Of a DNA stretch of 64,000 nucleotides, positions 54,055 to 62,496 are shown in pieces; position 1 is the stretch's first letter; every line of letters begins with the position of its first letter. The translations under genes and the position numbers were made by a program. Source of the DNA: Rhodoferax potami (lineage in GTDB: Bacteria > Pseudomonadota > Gammaproteobacteria > Burkholderiales > Burkholderiaceae_C); the NCBI RefSeq assembly GCF_032193765.1, contig NZ_JAVBIJ010000001.1, forward strand, positions 62,001 to 126,000, read 5' to 3'. The notes below the pieces were generated by a model. It searched no databases. It saw nothing but the letters and a program-made list of their open reading frames with translations, and was not told where the DNA came from.

Positions 54055-55356
54055 TCAGGTGACGGTGGCAGCCTCTAGCCCTGCGGCAATCGCCTCGGCG
54101 CGGGCGGTTTGGATGAATTGGCCAATCTTTGGGCCGGTAGCGCCCGCCGCTATTGCGCGAGCAGCTATGGAATCTGTAGCAACCGCCAGCGCAAAGTCCA
54201 GTGCTTGCCCCAGCCGTTGGGCTTGGGGGTAGGGCGCATCTTGCAGCCCAAGGCGGCCTTGGGCATCGCACTGGCAGGCCAGCAAGGCGGCACGAAATCG
54301 CTCGGGTTTGCGGATGGCATCGCAGCGCTCCAAGAGGCGCAGCAGGGCAGCCGCATTGAGCGTGCTGCTGCGGTGGATGTTGCCGTGCTCGCGTGCCACC
54401 ACGTCGGCCAGCTCGGCGCAGTCGTTGGGCACCCGCAGGCGCTGACACACCGCTTTGAGCAGTCGGGCGCTGCGCTCTTCATGGCCGATGTGGCGGGGCA
54501 GCACGTCGGTGGGCGTGGTGCCTTTGCCCAGGTCGTGGCCCAGGCAGGCAAAGCGCACGGCCAGCGGCGCATCCAGCTGGGCAGCGCGGTCCAGCACCAG
54601 CATGACGTGCACGCCGGTGTCCACCTCGGGGTGGTGCTCCGGGCTTTGGGGCACGCCCCAGAGCCGGTCCAGCTCAGGCAGCAGGCGCTTCAGGGCGCCG
54701 CAGCTGCGCAGCACTTCAAACATGCGGGAGGGGCGGGCTTCCATCAAGCCTTTGGCGATCTCTTGCCACACGCGCTCAGGCACCAGGTGGTCCACCTCGC
54801 CGTCTTCCACCATGGTTTGCATCAGGGCGGTGGTTTCGGGCGCCACGGTGAACTCGGTGAACCGCGCCGCAAAGCGGGCCACGCGCAAGATGCGCACCGG
54901 GTCTTCGCGGAAGGCGGGGGTCACATGGCGCAGCACACGCATCTGCAGGTCGGCCTGGCCGCCAAAGGGGTCTATCAGGTCTTTGGTATCAAAAGTGCCA
55001 TTGGCGCACGTATTGTCTGCGCGAGCTGCTATGGAATTGATAGTAAGGTCGCGCCGGGCCAGGTCTTCCTCCAGCGTCACATCGGGCGCAGCGTGCACCG
55101 CAAACCCGCGGTAGCCGGGCGCGGTTTTGCGCTCGGTGCGGGCCAGGGCGTATTCCTCTTGGGTGCGGGGGTGCAAAAACACCGGGAAATCTTTGCCCAC
55201 GGCAATAAAGCCCGCGTCCAGCATCTGCTGCGGGCTGCTGCCCACCACCACCCAGTCGCGGTCTTTGACTTCCAGACCCAACAGCGCGTCGCGCACGGCA
55301 CCTCCCACCAGAAAGGTGCCGGTGTTACGGGTGGAGTCGGATGAGGTGGCGGGCAT
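54055..55356 (-). CDS. cca: Multifunctional CCA tRNA nucleotidyltransferase
   Basis: 433 residues. Nucleotidyltransferase head: FLVGGAVRDALLG and KDRDWVVVG, with the ARRDLTIN motif and EDPVRILRVARFAARF for nucleotide binding; the HD domain (ACLGHDLGKG) gives the extra phosphatase/phosphodiesterase activities. It adds or repairs the CCA end of tRNA. Two repeat-derived segments are visible: residues about 108-126, an insertion straight after RRDLTIN that lengthens a normally short loop, and residues about 393-412 near the C-terminus. ATG 55356 is chosen; the longer frame overlaps the GST gene. 25 bases separate it from the GST stop. Confidence 0.95.
   Translation of the reverse strand: MPATSSDSTRNTGTFLVGGAVRDALLGLEVKDRDWVVVGSSPQQMLDAGFIAVGKDFPVFLHPRTQEEYALARTERKTAPGYRGFAVHAAPDVTLEEDLARRDLTINSIAARADNTCANGTFDTKDLIDPFGGQADLQMRVLRHVTPAFREDPVRILRVARFAARFTEFTVAPETTALMQTMVEDGEVDHLVPERVWQEIAKGLMEARPSRMFEVLRSCGALKRLLPELDRLWGVPQSPEHHPEVDTGVHVMLVLDRAAQLDAPLAVRFACLGHDLGKGTTPTDVLPRHIGHEERSARLLKAVCQRLRVPNDCAELADVVAREHGNIHRSSTLNAAALLRLLERCDAIRKPERFRAALLACQCDAQGRLGLQDAPYPQAQRLGQALDFALAVATDSIAARAIAAGATGPKIGQFIQTARAEAIAAGLEAATVT
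54122..54184 (-). repeat. Dispersed repeat copy in the 3' part of cca
   Basis: On the coding strand TTGCTACAGATTCCATAGCT, then GCTCGCGCAAT, then GGGCGCTACCGGCC is about 70 percent identical by eye to the intergenic copy at 458-514. It encodes ATDSIAARAIAAGATGPK. This part of the family is moderately conserved, so replacement rather than pure insertion is possible. Confidence 0.7.
54987..55046 (-). repeat. Dispersed repeat copy in the 5' part of cca
   Basis: On the coding strand CTATCAATTCCATAGCAGCT, then CGCGCAGACAA, then GTGCGCCAATGGC follows the family pattern. It encodes SIAARADNTCANG in the same frame as the other cca copy. Confidence 0.7.
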
Positions 55357-55381
55357 AAAAGGCAGGGGCTTTAGACGTAGT

Positions 55382-56065
55382 TCAGCGTTGCAGGCGGTAG
55401 GGTTCTTCAAAGTCGAGAAAGTCTTTCTCTGCCAGCGCGCCGGTGATCCAGTCCTGCACACCGGGCAGGGCCAGCACGCGGGACACATAGGCACCCACCA
55501 CCGGGCTGACCGGCAGGCCATAGGTTTTGAGGCGGGCGCACACCGGGGCGAAATACGCATCCGCCACCGAGAACTGGCCAAACAGCATGGGGCCGCCGTA
55601 TTGGGCCAGCAGCTCGGTCCACATGGCACTCAGGCGGGCTACATCGGCGCGGACTACGGGCTTGTCGCGCCAGATGAGGGCACCGGTTTCGAGCAGGGTG
55701 GCCTCGATGTTCATGGGGCAGTTGCTGCGCAGGCCGGTGAAGCCGGAGTGCATTTCGGCACACACACTGCGGGCCCGCGCACGGGCGGACTTGTCAGCAG
55801 GCCAGAGCTGCAGGTTAGGAAAGCTCTCGGCTACGTATTCAGCAATCGCCAGGGTGTCCCACACCGCCAAGTCGCCATCGACCAGCAGCGGCACTTTGCC
55901 GGTGGGGGAGAGCGGGGCGAGCGTGGTTTTGAATTGGGATTGGCTCTCGAACGAGTCAAAGCGCACCATGACCTCTTCAAAATCGATGCCCGCCTGCTTC
56001 AACAGTACCCAAGGGCGCATGGACCACGAGGAGTAGTTTTTGTTGCCGATGTAGAGCTTGATCAT
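55382..56065 (-). CDS. Glutathione S-transferase family protein
   Basis: 227 residues. Thioredoxin-like N-terminal domain: KLYIGNKNYSSWSMRPWVLL (glutathione-site Ser), then GKVPLLVDGDLAVWDTLAIAEY, the conserved cis-Pro and DS-type region; helical C-terminal domain with FGQFSVADAYFAPV, the N-capping box. The substrate is unknown. ATG 56065 is chosen over a TTG two codons upstream. 25 bases before cca on the same strand, probably one transcript. Confidence 0.92.
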   Translation of the reverse strand: MIKLYIGNKNYSSWSMRPWVLLKQAGIDFEEVMVRFDSFESQSQFKTTLAPLSPTGKVPLLVDGDLAVWDTLAIAEYVAESFPNLQLWPADKSARARARSVCAEMHSGFTGLRSNCPMNIEATLLETGALIWRDKPVVRADVARLSAMWTELLAQYGGPMLFGQFSVADAYFAPVCARLKTYGLPVSPVVGAYVSRVLALPGVQDWITGALAEKDFLDFEEPYRLQR

Positions 56066-56193
56066 GCGCAATCCTTGGTCAAATTCGCATGATAGTCGGG
56101 CCTAAAGGGGTTGGCGACTCAGAGGGGGCCGCCCTATACTGAATGCACAAGCGCAGACTTCCAAGTTTTGCCAACACCGGGAGGGAGATACCC

Positions 56194-57096
56194 ATGTCGT
56201 ACCAAGCAGTTCGCCCTGACCGGCGTCATTGGCATAACGGCCTGTGGTGGTGTGTGGCTGTGTGTGCAGGCTTGCTCTCGAGTGCTGCGGCCGCCCATAC
56301 GATCCGCTTTGCACCGGAGAAAGACTACCCCCCGTTTGTGAGTGCTGGCCCTGCGGGGCATGTGCAAGGCTTGTCGGTGGATGTGCTCGAGATCCTGCGG
56401 CCGCGCCTGGGCGGCGAGCTGCAGATGTTGCCCCCGGATAACCTGGCCAACATTCTCGATGCGGCCCGCCGCGGGGAGGTGGACTTGATCTCCTCACTGC
56501 GCCCCACCCCCGAGCGGGCCGAGTTCTTGGCGTTTACCGAGCCTTACGTCAAAGTACCTGCCGTCTTGGTGGTCAAACAGGGGCCGGCGGCCCCCGTTTT
56601 GGCAGACCTTGCAGGCCGCGCGGTGGCGGTGGGCAAAGGCTATGCGGTGGAAACTTTTGTGCGCACCCACTACCCGCAAATCCGCTGGGTGGCCGTGAGC
56701 GATGACATGAGCGGCTTTCAGCTCTTGATGCGCGGCGAAGTCGATGGCGTGGTGGCGGATGTCGCCAGCATCAGCGATGCCAAGCGCCACAGCGGCGTGC
56801 GCGGGGTGCAAGTCGGCGAGACATTGCCCTTTGAGTACGCGCTGAGCTTCGCTTATCGCAAAGAGCTGACGGCTTTGGGCAGTGCCCTTAACACCGCCCT
56901 CCAGGATATTTCGCCCGCCACCCGTCAGGCGCTGCTGCGCCGCTGGATTGATGTGGACACCCTCACCTACGAAGACCCGCTCCACCTTTGGTTGCGCCGC
57001 GCGGCGTTGGGGTTGACGTTCCTCGGGGTGCTGCTCATGCTGGTTTGGCGCGCACGCAAACCCCTCTTGAAAAACAGGCACCCCCGTGCAGACTGA
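56194..57096 (+). CDS. Periplasmic solute-binding protein with C-terminal membrane anchor
   Basis: 300 residues. Signal peptide (WWCVAVCAGLLSSAAAA), then an SBP_bac_3 domain (IRFAPEKDYPPFVS, GLSVDVLEILRPRLG, GEVDLISSLRPTPERAEFLAFTEPYV, GKGYAVETFVRTHYP, RGEVDGVVADVASI) and finally one membrane helix (AALGLTFLGVLLMLVW) with a basic tail inside. Most binding proteins lack such an anchor; sensor proteins have it. The gene overlaps the diguanylate cyclase by 11 bases. GGGAGGGAG precedes the ATG. Confidence 0.88.
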   Translation: MSYQAVRPDRRHWHNGLWWCVAVCAGLLSSAAAAHTIRFAPEKDYPPFVSAGPAGHVQGLSVDVLEILRPRLGGELQMLPPDNLANILDAARRGEVDLISSLRPTPERAEFLAFTEPYVKVPAVLVVKQGPAAPVLADLAGRAVAVGKGYAVETFVRTHYPQIRWVAVSDDMSGFQLLMRGEVDGVVADVASISDAKRHSGVRGVQVGETLPFEYALSFAYRKELTALGSALNTALQDISPATRQALLRRWIDVDTLTYEDPLHLWLRRAALGLTFLGVLLMLVWRARKPLLKNRHPRAD

Positions 57097-58951
57097 CGCG
57101 CTCCGGGCGGACAACGCCGTTTCATCCACCCTGTTGGCCCCGCGTGACCGCACCTCCGGGTGGCTGTGGCAGTGGGCCTTGCTCGTGGGCGCGGTGGCGT
57201 GTGTGTCGCTGGCGATCTCCGATCCGCGGCCGGGGCAGGTGATGGTGTGGTTTGCCAATGCCTTTGGTGCCGTCGCCCTGATGCGCTTGCCCAAACGGCA
57301 GTGGCCTGCGTTTCTTGTGCTGGTGGCGCTGGTCCTGTGGGCGGCGCATGGTGGCTTTGCGCTGGTGTCGCCAAATGTGGCCGTCAGTCAGGCCGGTGGC
57401 TTGCACACGGCCTGGGTCGCTTTTGCTGATGTACCGGGCTACTTGTTGGGCATGGCGCTCGCCGCCCTGTGGCTGGAGCGCTTGCCTGCGCTGGAGCAGG
57501 CCGGCGAGAGCCCTACGGTTCAAGCGCAAGTCTTGCTGCGTGGAGCGCTGTTGCCCGCCATGGCGTCTGCACCGCTGGGCGGGCTGGCGAGTGTGTTGGT
57601 CTTGCGGGGCGATTGGTCGAATATGGCCTTGAATTGGTTGGTGGGCGGCACCATTGGCTCGGTGGCGATGCTGCCGCTGGTGTTGCTGCTGGCTACCCGG
57701 GGTTTGCGCAGTGCGGTCCGCGAGTGGTTCCAGCCGGTTCATGTGGGGATGGCGCTGATCAGTCTGTCTGTGGTGTTGTGGTCGGCCACCAGCTTGCCCA
57801 AACCCTTTGTGGTGATGTTGGCGCCTATGGTGTGGGTAGCGGTGCGCAGCACGTTGCTCAACAGCCTGGTGATCAATGGCCTGATCGCGCTGGCCATGGC
57901 CGCCTTGATACGGGTGGGTGTTTTGCTGCCACCCCCATCGTCCATCTGGTGGGGCGATGCGGTGTACTACATCTCGGTATTGGCTACCCTGTTGCCGGGT
58001 TTGTTTTTGGCAGTGATGTCCGAAGGGCAGCGCCGCACGACCCATGCCTTGGCGGACCGCGAGGCCCGGGCACTGAGCATTTACCGCGCGACGCCTGCCA
58101 TGTTGCACTCGATCGATGGAAGCGGCTGCATCGTGCAGGTCAACCAGCTGTGGCTCGACACGCTGGGCTACCAAGAGGCAGAAGTGCTGGGGCGGCACAT
58201 TGCGGATTTCATGACATCCGGGTCAGCCCGCTATGCGCGCGATGTGGTGATTCCGCAGGGACTGCACGACGGCCGCTGCGATAACGTGGAATACCAGTTT
58301 CTTACCCGGGACGGCGCGGTGCGCGATGTCTTGCTGTCTGCAGTGTGGGAGTTCGATGCAAACGGCAGGCCCGAGCGTAGCCTTGCGGTGCTGCAGGATG
58401 TGACCGAGAAAAAGCGCTTGCAGGCCCGCAGCCACTTTGCCGAGCACGATGCCCTGACCGGCCTGCCCAATCGTGTGTTGTTGCACGATCGCTTGAAAAT
58501 GCTGTGTGCCCACCACGACCGCCACAACGGCCTGTTTGCGGTCGGTTTTTTGGATCTCGACCATTTCAAAGAGGTCAACGACATGTACGGCCACGACGCC
58601 GGCGACGCCCTGCTGCAAGCCGTGGCCCGCAGGTTACAGGGTGTGTTGCGGGCGGAAGATACCGTATCCCGCCTCGGGGGCGACGAGTTTGTGATGCTGC
58701 TGGGTGGCCTGTCTCACAGCGGCGAGCTCTCGACCTTGGTAGCCAAAATCATGGCTGCATTTGCAGAGCCCTGCCATTTGGGCCCGGGGTCCGATGGGCC
58801 TGTGGTTCAAGTGGCTGCAAGTCTTGGCGTGGCCGTTTACCCGGGGGATGGCACAGACCCGCAGACCTTGTTGCTGCATGCTGATCAGGCGATGTACGAG
58901 GCCAAGCGCGGCGGCCGCAACCGCTGCGCGTTTTACCGCCGGCCGGCTTAA
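57086..58951 (+). CDS. MASE1-PAS-GGDEF diguanylate cyclase
   Basis: 621 residues with a GTG start. Residues 25-310: eight or so membrane helices of the MASE1 type. Residues 330-440: PAS domain (ATPAMLHSIDGSGCIVQVN, YQFLTRDGAVRDVLLS). Residues 450-620: GGDEF domain with catalytic RLGGDEFVMLLGG and the inhibitory-site RAED five residues before it, so product inhibition by c-di-GMP is expected. It starts inside the upstream binding-protein gene, so the pair may form a split ligand sensor. Its stop shares TTAA with the convergent slt stop. Confidence 0.93.
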   Translation: MQTDALRADNAVSSTLLAPRDRTSGWLWQWALLVGAVACVSLAISDPRPGQVMVWFANAFGAVALMRLPKRQWPAFLVLVALVLWAAHGGFALVSPNVAVSQAGGLHTAWVAFADVPGYLLGMALAALWLERLPALEQAGESPTVQAQVLLRGALLPAMASAPLGGLASVLVLRGDWSNMALNWLVGGTIGSVAMLPLVLLLATRGLRSAVREWFQPVHVGMALISLSVVLWSATSLPKPFVVMLAPMVWVAVRSTLLNSLVINGLIALAMAALIRVGVLLPPPSSIWWGDAVYYISVLATLLPGLFLAVMSEGQRRTTHALADREARALSIYRATPAMLHSIDGSGCIVQVNQLWLDTLGYQEAEVLGRHIADFMTSGSARYARDVVIPQGLHDGRCDNVEYQFLTRDGAVRDVLLSAVWEFDANGRPERSLAVLQDVTEKKRLQARSHFAEHDALTGLPNRVLLHDRLKMLCAHHDRHNGLFAVGFLDLDHFKEVNDMYGHDAGDALLQAVARRLQGVLRAEDTVSRLGGDEFVMLLGGLSHSGELSTLVAKIMAAFAEPCHLGPGSDGPVVQVAASLGVAVYPGDGTDPQTLLLHADQAMYEAKRGGRNRCAFYRRPA

Positions 58952-60948
58952 GGCAGGTCGAGGCCACCCTCTGTAGTGCTCGCATCGCGCGGGCCCACCA
59001 CACCCAGCCGTGCTTTCAGCGACTGCGGTTGCCCGGTGATCAGCGCGGAATAAAGCGTGGTGTTGGCCAAGACTTTTTTCACATAGTCGCGAGTCTCGGT
59101 AAACGGCACGTTTTCCGCCCAGATAGCAGCTTCCCAGGTGGGGCCACCGGCTTGCCCGCGCCAAATACGCGGCCGTCCGGGGCCCGCGTTGTAGGCGGCG
59201 GCTGCCATGGGCATGGAGCCGTTAAAGCTGTCCAGCACCAGTTTGAGGTAGCCGGTGCCGATGGCGATGTTGGTGTCCCGCTCGGTGATCTGGTGGGCTT
59301 GGAAGTCGTTGAGCCCGATTTTTTTCGCAGTCCATTTCGCGGTCGCAGGCATGACTTGCATCAGGCCAGCCGCACCTACCACCGACTTGGCATCGGTGAT
59401 AAAGCGGCTTTCCTGGCGGATCAGCCCATACACATAGGCTGGATCGAGCCCGATCAGCTGTGTACGAGCCACCACCGCCGACTTGTGGGGCATGGGGTAG
59501 CGCTGGTCCACGTCGACCATGCCTTTGGTGCGTTCGCTGGTGTTGATGCAACGGTCCCAGACTTCGGCCTTGCAGGCCAGGTCTGCGGCGGCAAGCAAAG
59601 AGCGATCATCCAGCCCGCCGCGGTTGTGCAGGTTGGTGGTGTAGTTCCACTCCCGCACCCCATCGCTGCGCAAGCCGATGTTGATGGCGTGCAGCGCACG
59701 CGCCAAGCCGGGGTTCTTTTTGGCCTGGTCTTTTTCTTCCGCGGTGAGTGGGGCTGGTTTGGGCGGCGTCACGATTTTCTGGCCCAGTTCTTCAAGGGCC
59801 AGCATTTCGTAAAAGCCCTTGGTGCCGGCAATCGACTCCAGTAGCGCCTGGCTCTCCATCTTTGCAGATTCCACATTGCTGCGGCGGGCCAGCGCACGGG
59901 CGCGCCAATAGACCCAGGTCGAGTCGTTGCGCAAGGACTCGGGCATGGCGGTGATGGCGTCTGCCACCTGATTCCAGCGCCCGGCGCGCAGAGCGGCACG
60001 GGCAGCCCAAGCAAGGTGGTCCTCGTGCATCTGGCTAAGTTGGCCTTTGGCAAAGTAGTTCGCGGCGTTGTCCGAAAGTTTTTGCGCCGCCCGTTTGCCG
60101 ATCACACCCCAGATCCAGCTGCGCTCTTCTTGGGTGAGCTGCGCCTTCCAGCGGAGCTTGTCGACTTCCTCGGCCGCTTCTTGCGGGTCTTGATAGGCCA
60201 GGCGGATGATGGCCAAGGACACAAATTCTCGGGTTTGCGGCCGCAGCGCGGTGACCTTGTCATTCAGGTATTTGGCCGGGGTGTTGTAGATGGTGTTGAT
60301 GGTTTTGACGTAGTCTGTATCCAACGCGCCGGCGGCTTGGGTTGCGACGCGCAGGCGGTCGTTTTCCATGCCGAGGCGCGCCCGGACCCAGACGCTGTGA
60401 GAGCTGATTTTTTTGTCTTTGACCAGCTGGGTCGCCAAGCTACCGCAGGCGTCGTCGGCCTCTTTCAGGCCCCACCACACCGACTCCAGGGCGGCAGTCA
60501 CGTCGGCTCCCCGTGTGCTGTAGTCCGCCCAGAGGGCATAGCAGCGCACGGACCGGTCGTCGTTCATGCGGTAGAGCGGGTATTCGCGGCTGAAGGTGTC
60601 CCAATCACGGGCACGGCCTAGCTGCAGCAGCCACTCCGCGCGCAAGCGGTCTTCTTGGTAGGTGCCGTTGTAGCGGTTCAGGAAATCCTGGATTTCTGAC
60701 TTGCTGGCATCGTCCAGCCGGGCGGACATGTCCCAGTAGGCCGCCCAAGGCTCGAGGATGTGCCCGCGCATTCCCGGGAGCGCTGCGGCAAGGCGTTTGC
60801 GGTCGCGGTTTTTATAGGCCTGTGACAGGTCCAGAATAGTCTCGTCGAGGCGGCTAAGGTCGCGCCCTTGGGCGTATGCTGAGGGGGTAGTGGTGGACAT
60901 TAGGGCGCCGCAAAGGGCGAGTGATGTCAGAATGGCTGAAAACTGCAT
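58948..60948 (-). CDS. slt: Soluble lytic murein transglycosylase
   Basis: 666 residues. Signal peptide (AILTSLALCGALMSTTTPSAYAQG), a long helical superhelix domain (40-480), and a C-terminal SLT domain with the catalytic Glu in GLIRQESRF, then AAGLMQVMPATA and AAYNAGPGRPRIW. It cleaves murein leaving 1,6-anhydroMurNAc, which anmK of this window can recycle. ATG 60948 is only 9 bases from the divergent 5-formyl-THF cyclo-ligase start, so each promoter must lie in the other gene. Confidence 0.94.
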   Translation of the reverse strand: MQFSAILTSLALCGALMSTTTPSAYAQGRDLSRLDETILDLSQAYKNRDRKRLAAALPGMRGHILEPWAAYWDMSARLDDASKSEIQDFLNRYNGTYQEDRLRAEWLLQLGRARDWDTFSREYPLYRMNDDRSVRCYALWADYSTRGADVTAALESVWWGLKEADDACGSLATQLVKDKKISSHSVWVRARLGMENDRLRVATQAAGALDTDYVKTINTIYNTPAKYLNDKVTALRPQTREFVSLAIIRLAYQDPQEAAEEVDKLRWKAQLTQEERSWIWGVIGKRAAQKLSDNAANYFAKGQLSQMHEDHLAWAARAALRAGRWNQVADAITAMPESLRNDSTWVYWRARALARRSNVESAKMESQALLESIAGTKGFYEMLALEELGQKIVTPPKPAPLTAEEKDQAKKNPGLARALHAINIGLRSDGVREWNYTTNLHNRGGLDDRSLLAAADLACKAEVWDRCINTSERTKGMVDVDQRYPMPHKSAVVARTQLIGLDPAYVYGLIRQESRFITDAKSVVGAAGLMQVMPATAKWTAKKIGLNDFQAHQITERDTNIAIGTGYLKLVLDSFNGSMPMAAAAYNAGPGRPRIWRGQAGGPTWEAAIWAENVPFTETRDYVKKVLANTTLYSALITGQPQSLKARLGVVGPRDASTTEGGLDLP

Positions 60949-60957
60949 GTGGGGATT

Positions 60958-61557
60958 ATGGACAACTCGGACGACAGCAAAGCTGCACAAAAGAAAGCCC
61001 TTCGCAAGGCGCTATTGGATCAACGTCTGGCCATGCCGGATCGCCTACAGCGCGCCGATTTATTGCAGCGCGTGATGCGGATTTGGCTGGTGGGCCGGCC
61101 AGATGCGGTCATTGGCGCCTACTGGCCCATCAAGGGCGAGTTCGACCCCTTGCCCGCTTTGCACCGCTGGAAAGAGGACGGCGAGCTGATTGACCAACCC
61201 CAGCCGCGCCGCATTGGCTTGCCAGTGGTGAACCGGGAACACAAAACCATGACCTTTCATGCGTGGTACCCCGGCTGCCCGATGGAAGAGGACGCTTATG
61301 GCATTCCCAAGCCCAAAGACACAGAGCTGATTGTGCCCACCCTGCTGTTTGTGCCTTGTGTCGGCTACGGGCCTGGTGGCTACCGTTTGGGCTATGGCGG
61401 TGGCTTTTATGACCGCATGCTGGCGAGCTTGAGCCCGCGTCCCTTTACCGTTGGCTTGGGGTTTGGCACAGGTTTTGTCGATGACTTCGAGCCGGAGCCC
61501 CATGACATGCCCCTGGATGCCATCCTGAACGACCACGGCGTCGTCTGGCCAGTTTGA
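60958..61557 (+). CDS. 5-formyltetrahydrofolate cyclo-ligase
   Basis: 199 residues. The family motif GYRLGYGGGFYDRML and the earlier FDPLPAL and KGEF segments identify it; it converts 5-formyl-THF to 5,10-methenyl-THF with ATP, linking to the folate genes elsewhere in the window. GTGGGGA precedes the ATG at 60958. Divergent from slt with a 9-base gap. Confidence 0.94.
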   Translation: MDNSDDSKAAQKKALRKALLDQRLAMPDRLQRADLLQRVMRIWLVGRPDAVIGAYWPIKGEFDPLPALHRWKEDGELIDQPQPRRIGLPVVNREHKTMTFHAWYPGCPMEEDAYGIPKPKDTELIVPTLLFVPCVGYGPGGYRLGYGGGFYDRMLASLSPRPFTVGLGFGTGFVDDFEPEPHDMPLDAILNDHGVVWPV

Positions 61558-61590
61558 TGCCGTGGGCTAGGAGGCCCGGCGGCGTGCGGA

Positions 61591-62496
61591 TCAGCGTTGC
61601 ATGAGCACGCGCACATCCGCCTCGTAGGCTTGCAACGTTTGCTGGAGTTTTTGGCGTTGTGCCGGGCTGGTGCCGTTGTGGAGCTCGGCGGCAGAATCAC
61701 AAAAGTTGCTCCGGATCCGCTCGGTGTATTGCTGAAACGCCGGGTCGGGGGATTGGGTGCTGCGCAGCAGCAGCGCCCGCACTTCGGCTTGCTGCTGCAG
61801 TTCAGTCGAGGGTGTGGCCTTCAGTGCACGCAAGGTCTGCAAAATGTCCTTTTGGCGGCGCATGGTTTCTTTGTATTGCGTGGCAGCGTCAAACGCGGAC
61901 GCATCCAGTTGAGCGCGCAGAGCTTGTTTCTGGGTGTCGCTCAGGCGGCCGTAAAAACTCTCGGTGCGATCGAGTGCAGATTTCATCCGGCGGTTCAGGC
62001 GGTCTTGCGGGGTGCCGTCCATCCACTCTTCCCGCCATTCTTGGTTGCGTTTGTCCCACGCACGGGCAAGGTGATCGAGTTGCGCAAGGGTCAACGTCGG
62101 TGCAATTGCCAGCGCGGTGGGTGTGGTGCGGTCCAACACGGTTTGGAACCGTGTTTCCAGATAGCGAGAGAGCTGGCATACCTGCTCACCCGTCACGTTG
62201 CTGGGGGCCGCCGCTTGCAGGTTCTTAAGCATGTCTGCGATCTGCGGGAGCTCCTCTTTTCGGTGCCAAGTTTGCAGCGCTTGCAGATCGCTACGTAGCT
62301 TGAGGCTTTGCGGGCTGTCTAGGTCCAGGTAGCCGTCCAGCCACCAGTAGGACAAATCCGGCGCATTGTTATAGGCCAAACGGACTGCTCCACAGCCAGT
62401 CAAAGTCGCCGCGACACTCAGCAGCCCGATAATGGCGAACCAGCGCCGGGCATTGCGCCAGAGGCGCGCTAACTTTTCAAGTTTCAATAAAGGCAT
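61591..62496 (-). CDS. DUF6279-like lipoprotein
   Basis: 301 residues. The lipobox is ATLTGCGA, Cys about residue 35. The mature protein is almost all helical with charged heptads (DRLNRRMKSALDRTESFYGRLSDTQKQALRAQLD), and starts VRLAYNNAPDLSYWWLDGYLDLD, a signature of the DUF6279 family, whose role is unknown. Its ATG (62496 on the minus strand) overlaps the glmU ATG by two bases within CATG, so the two divergent genes share one start region. Confidence 0.82.
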   Translation of the reverse strand: MPLLKLEKLARLWRNARRWFAIIGLLSVAATLTGCGAVRLAYNNAPDLSYWWLDGYLDLDSPQSLKLRSDLQALQTWHRKEELPQIADMLKNLQAAAPSNVTGEQVCQLSRYLETRFQTVLDRTTPTALAIAPTLTLAQLDHLARAWDKRNQEWREEWMDGTPQDRLNRRMKSALDRTESFYGRLSDTQKQALRAQLDASAFDAATQYKETMRRQKDILQTLRALKATPSTELQQQAEVRALLLRSTQSPDPAFQQYTERIRSNFCDSAAELHNGTSPAQRQKLQQTLQAYEADVRVLMQR

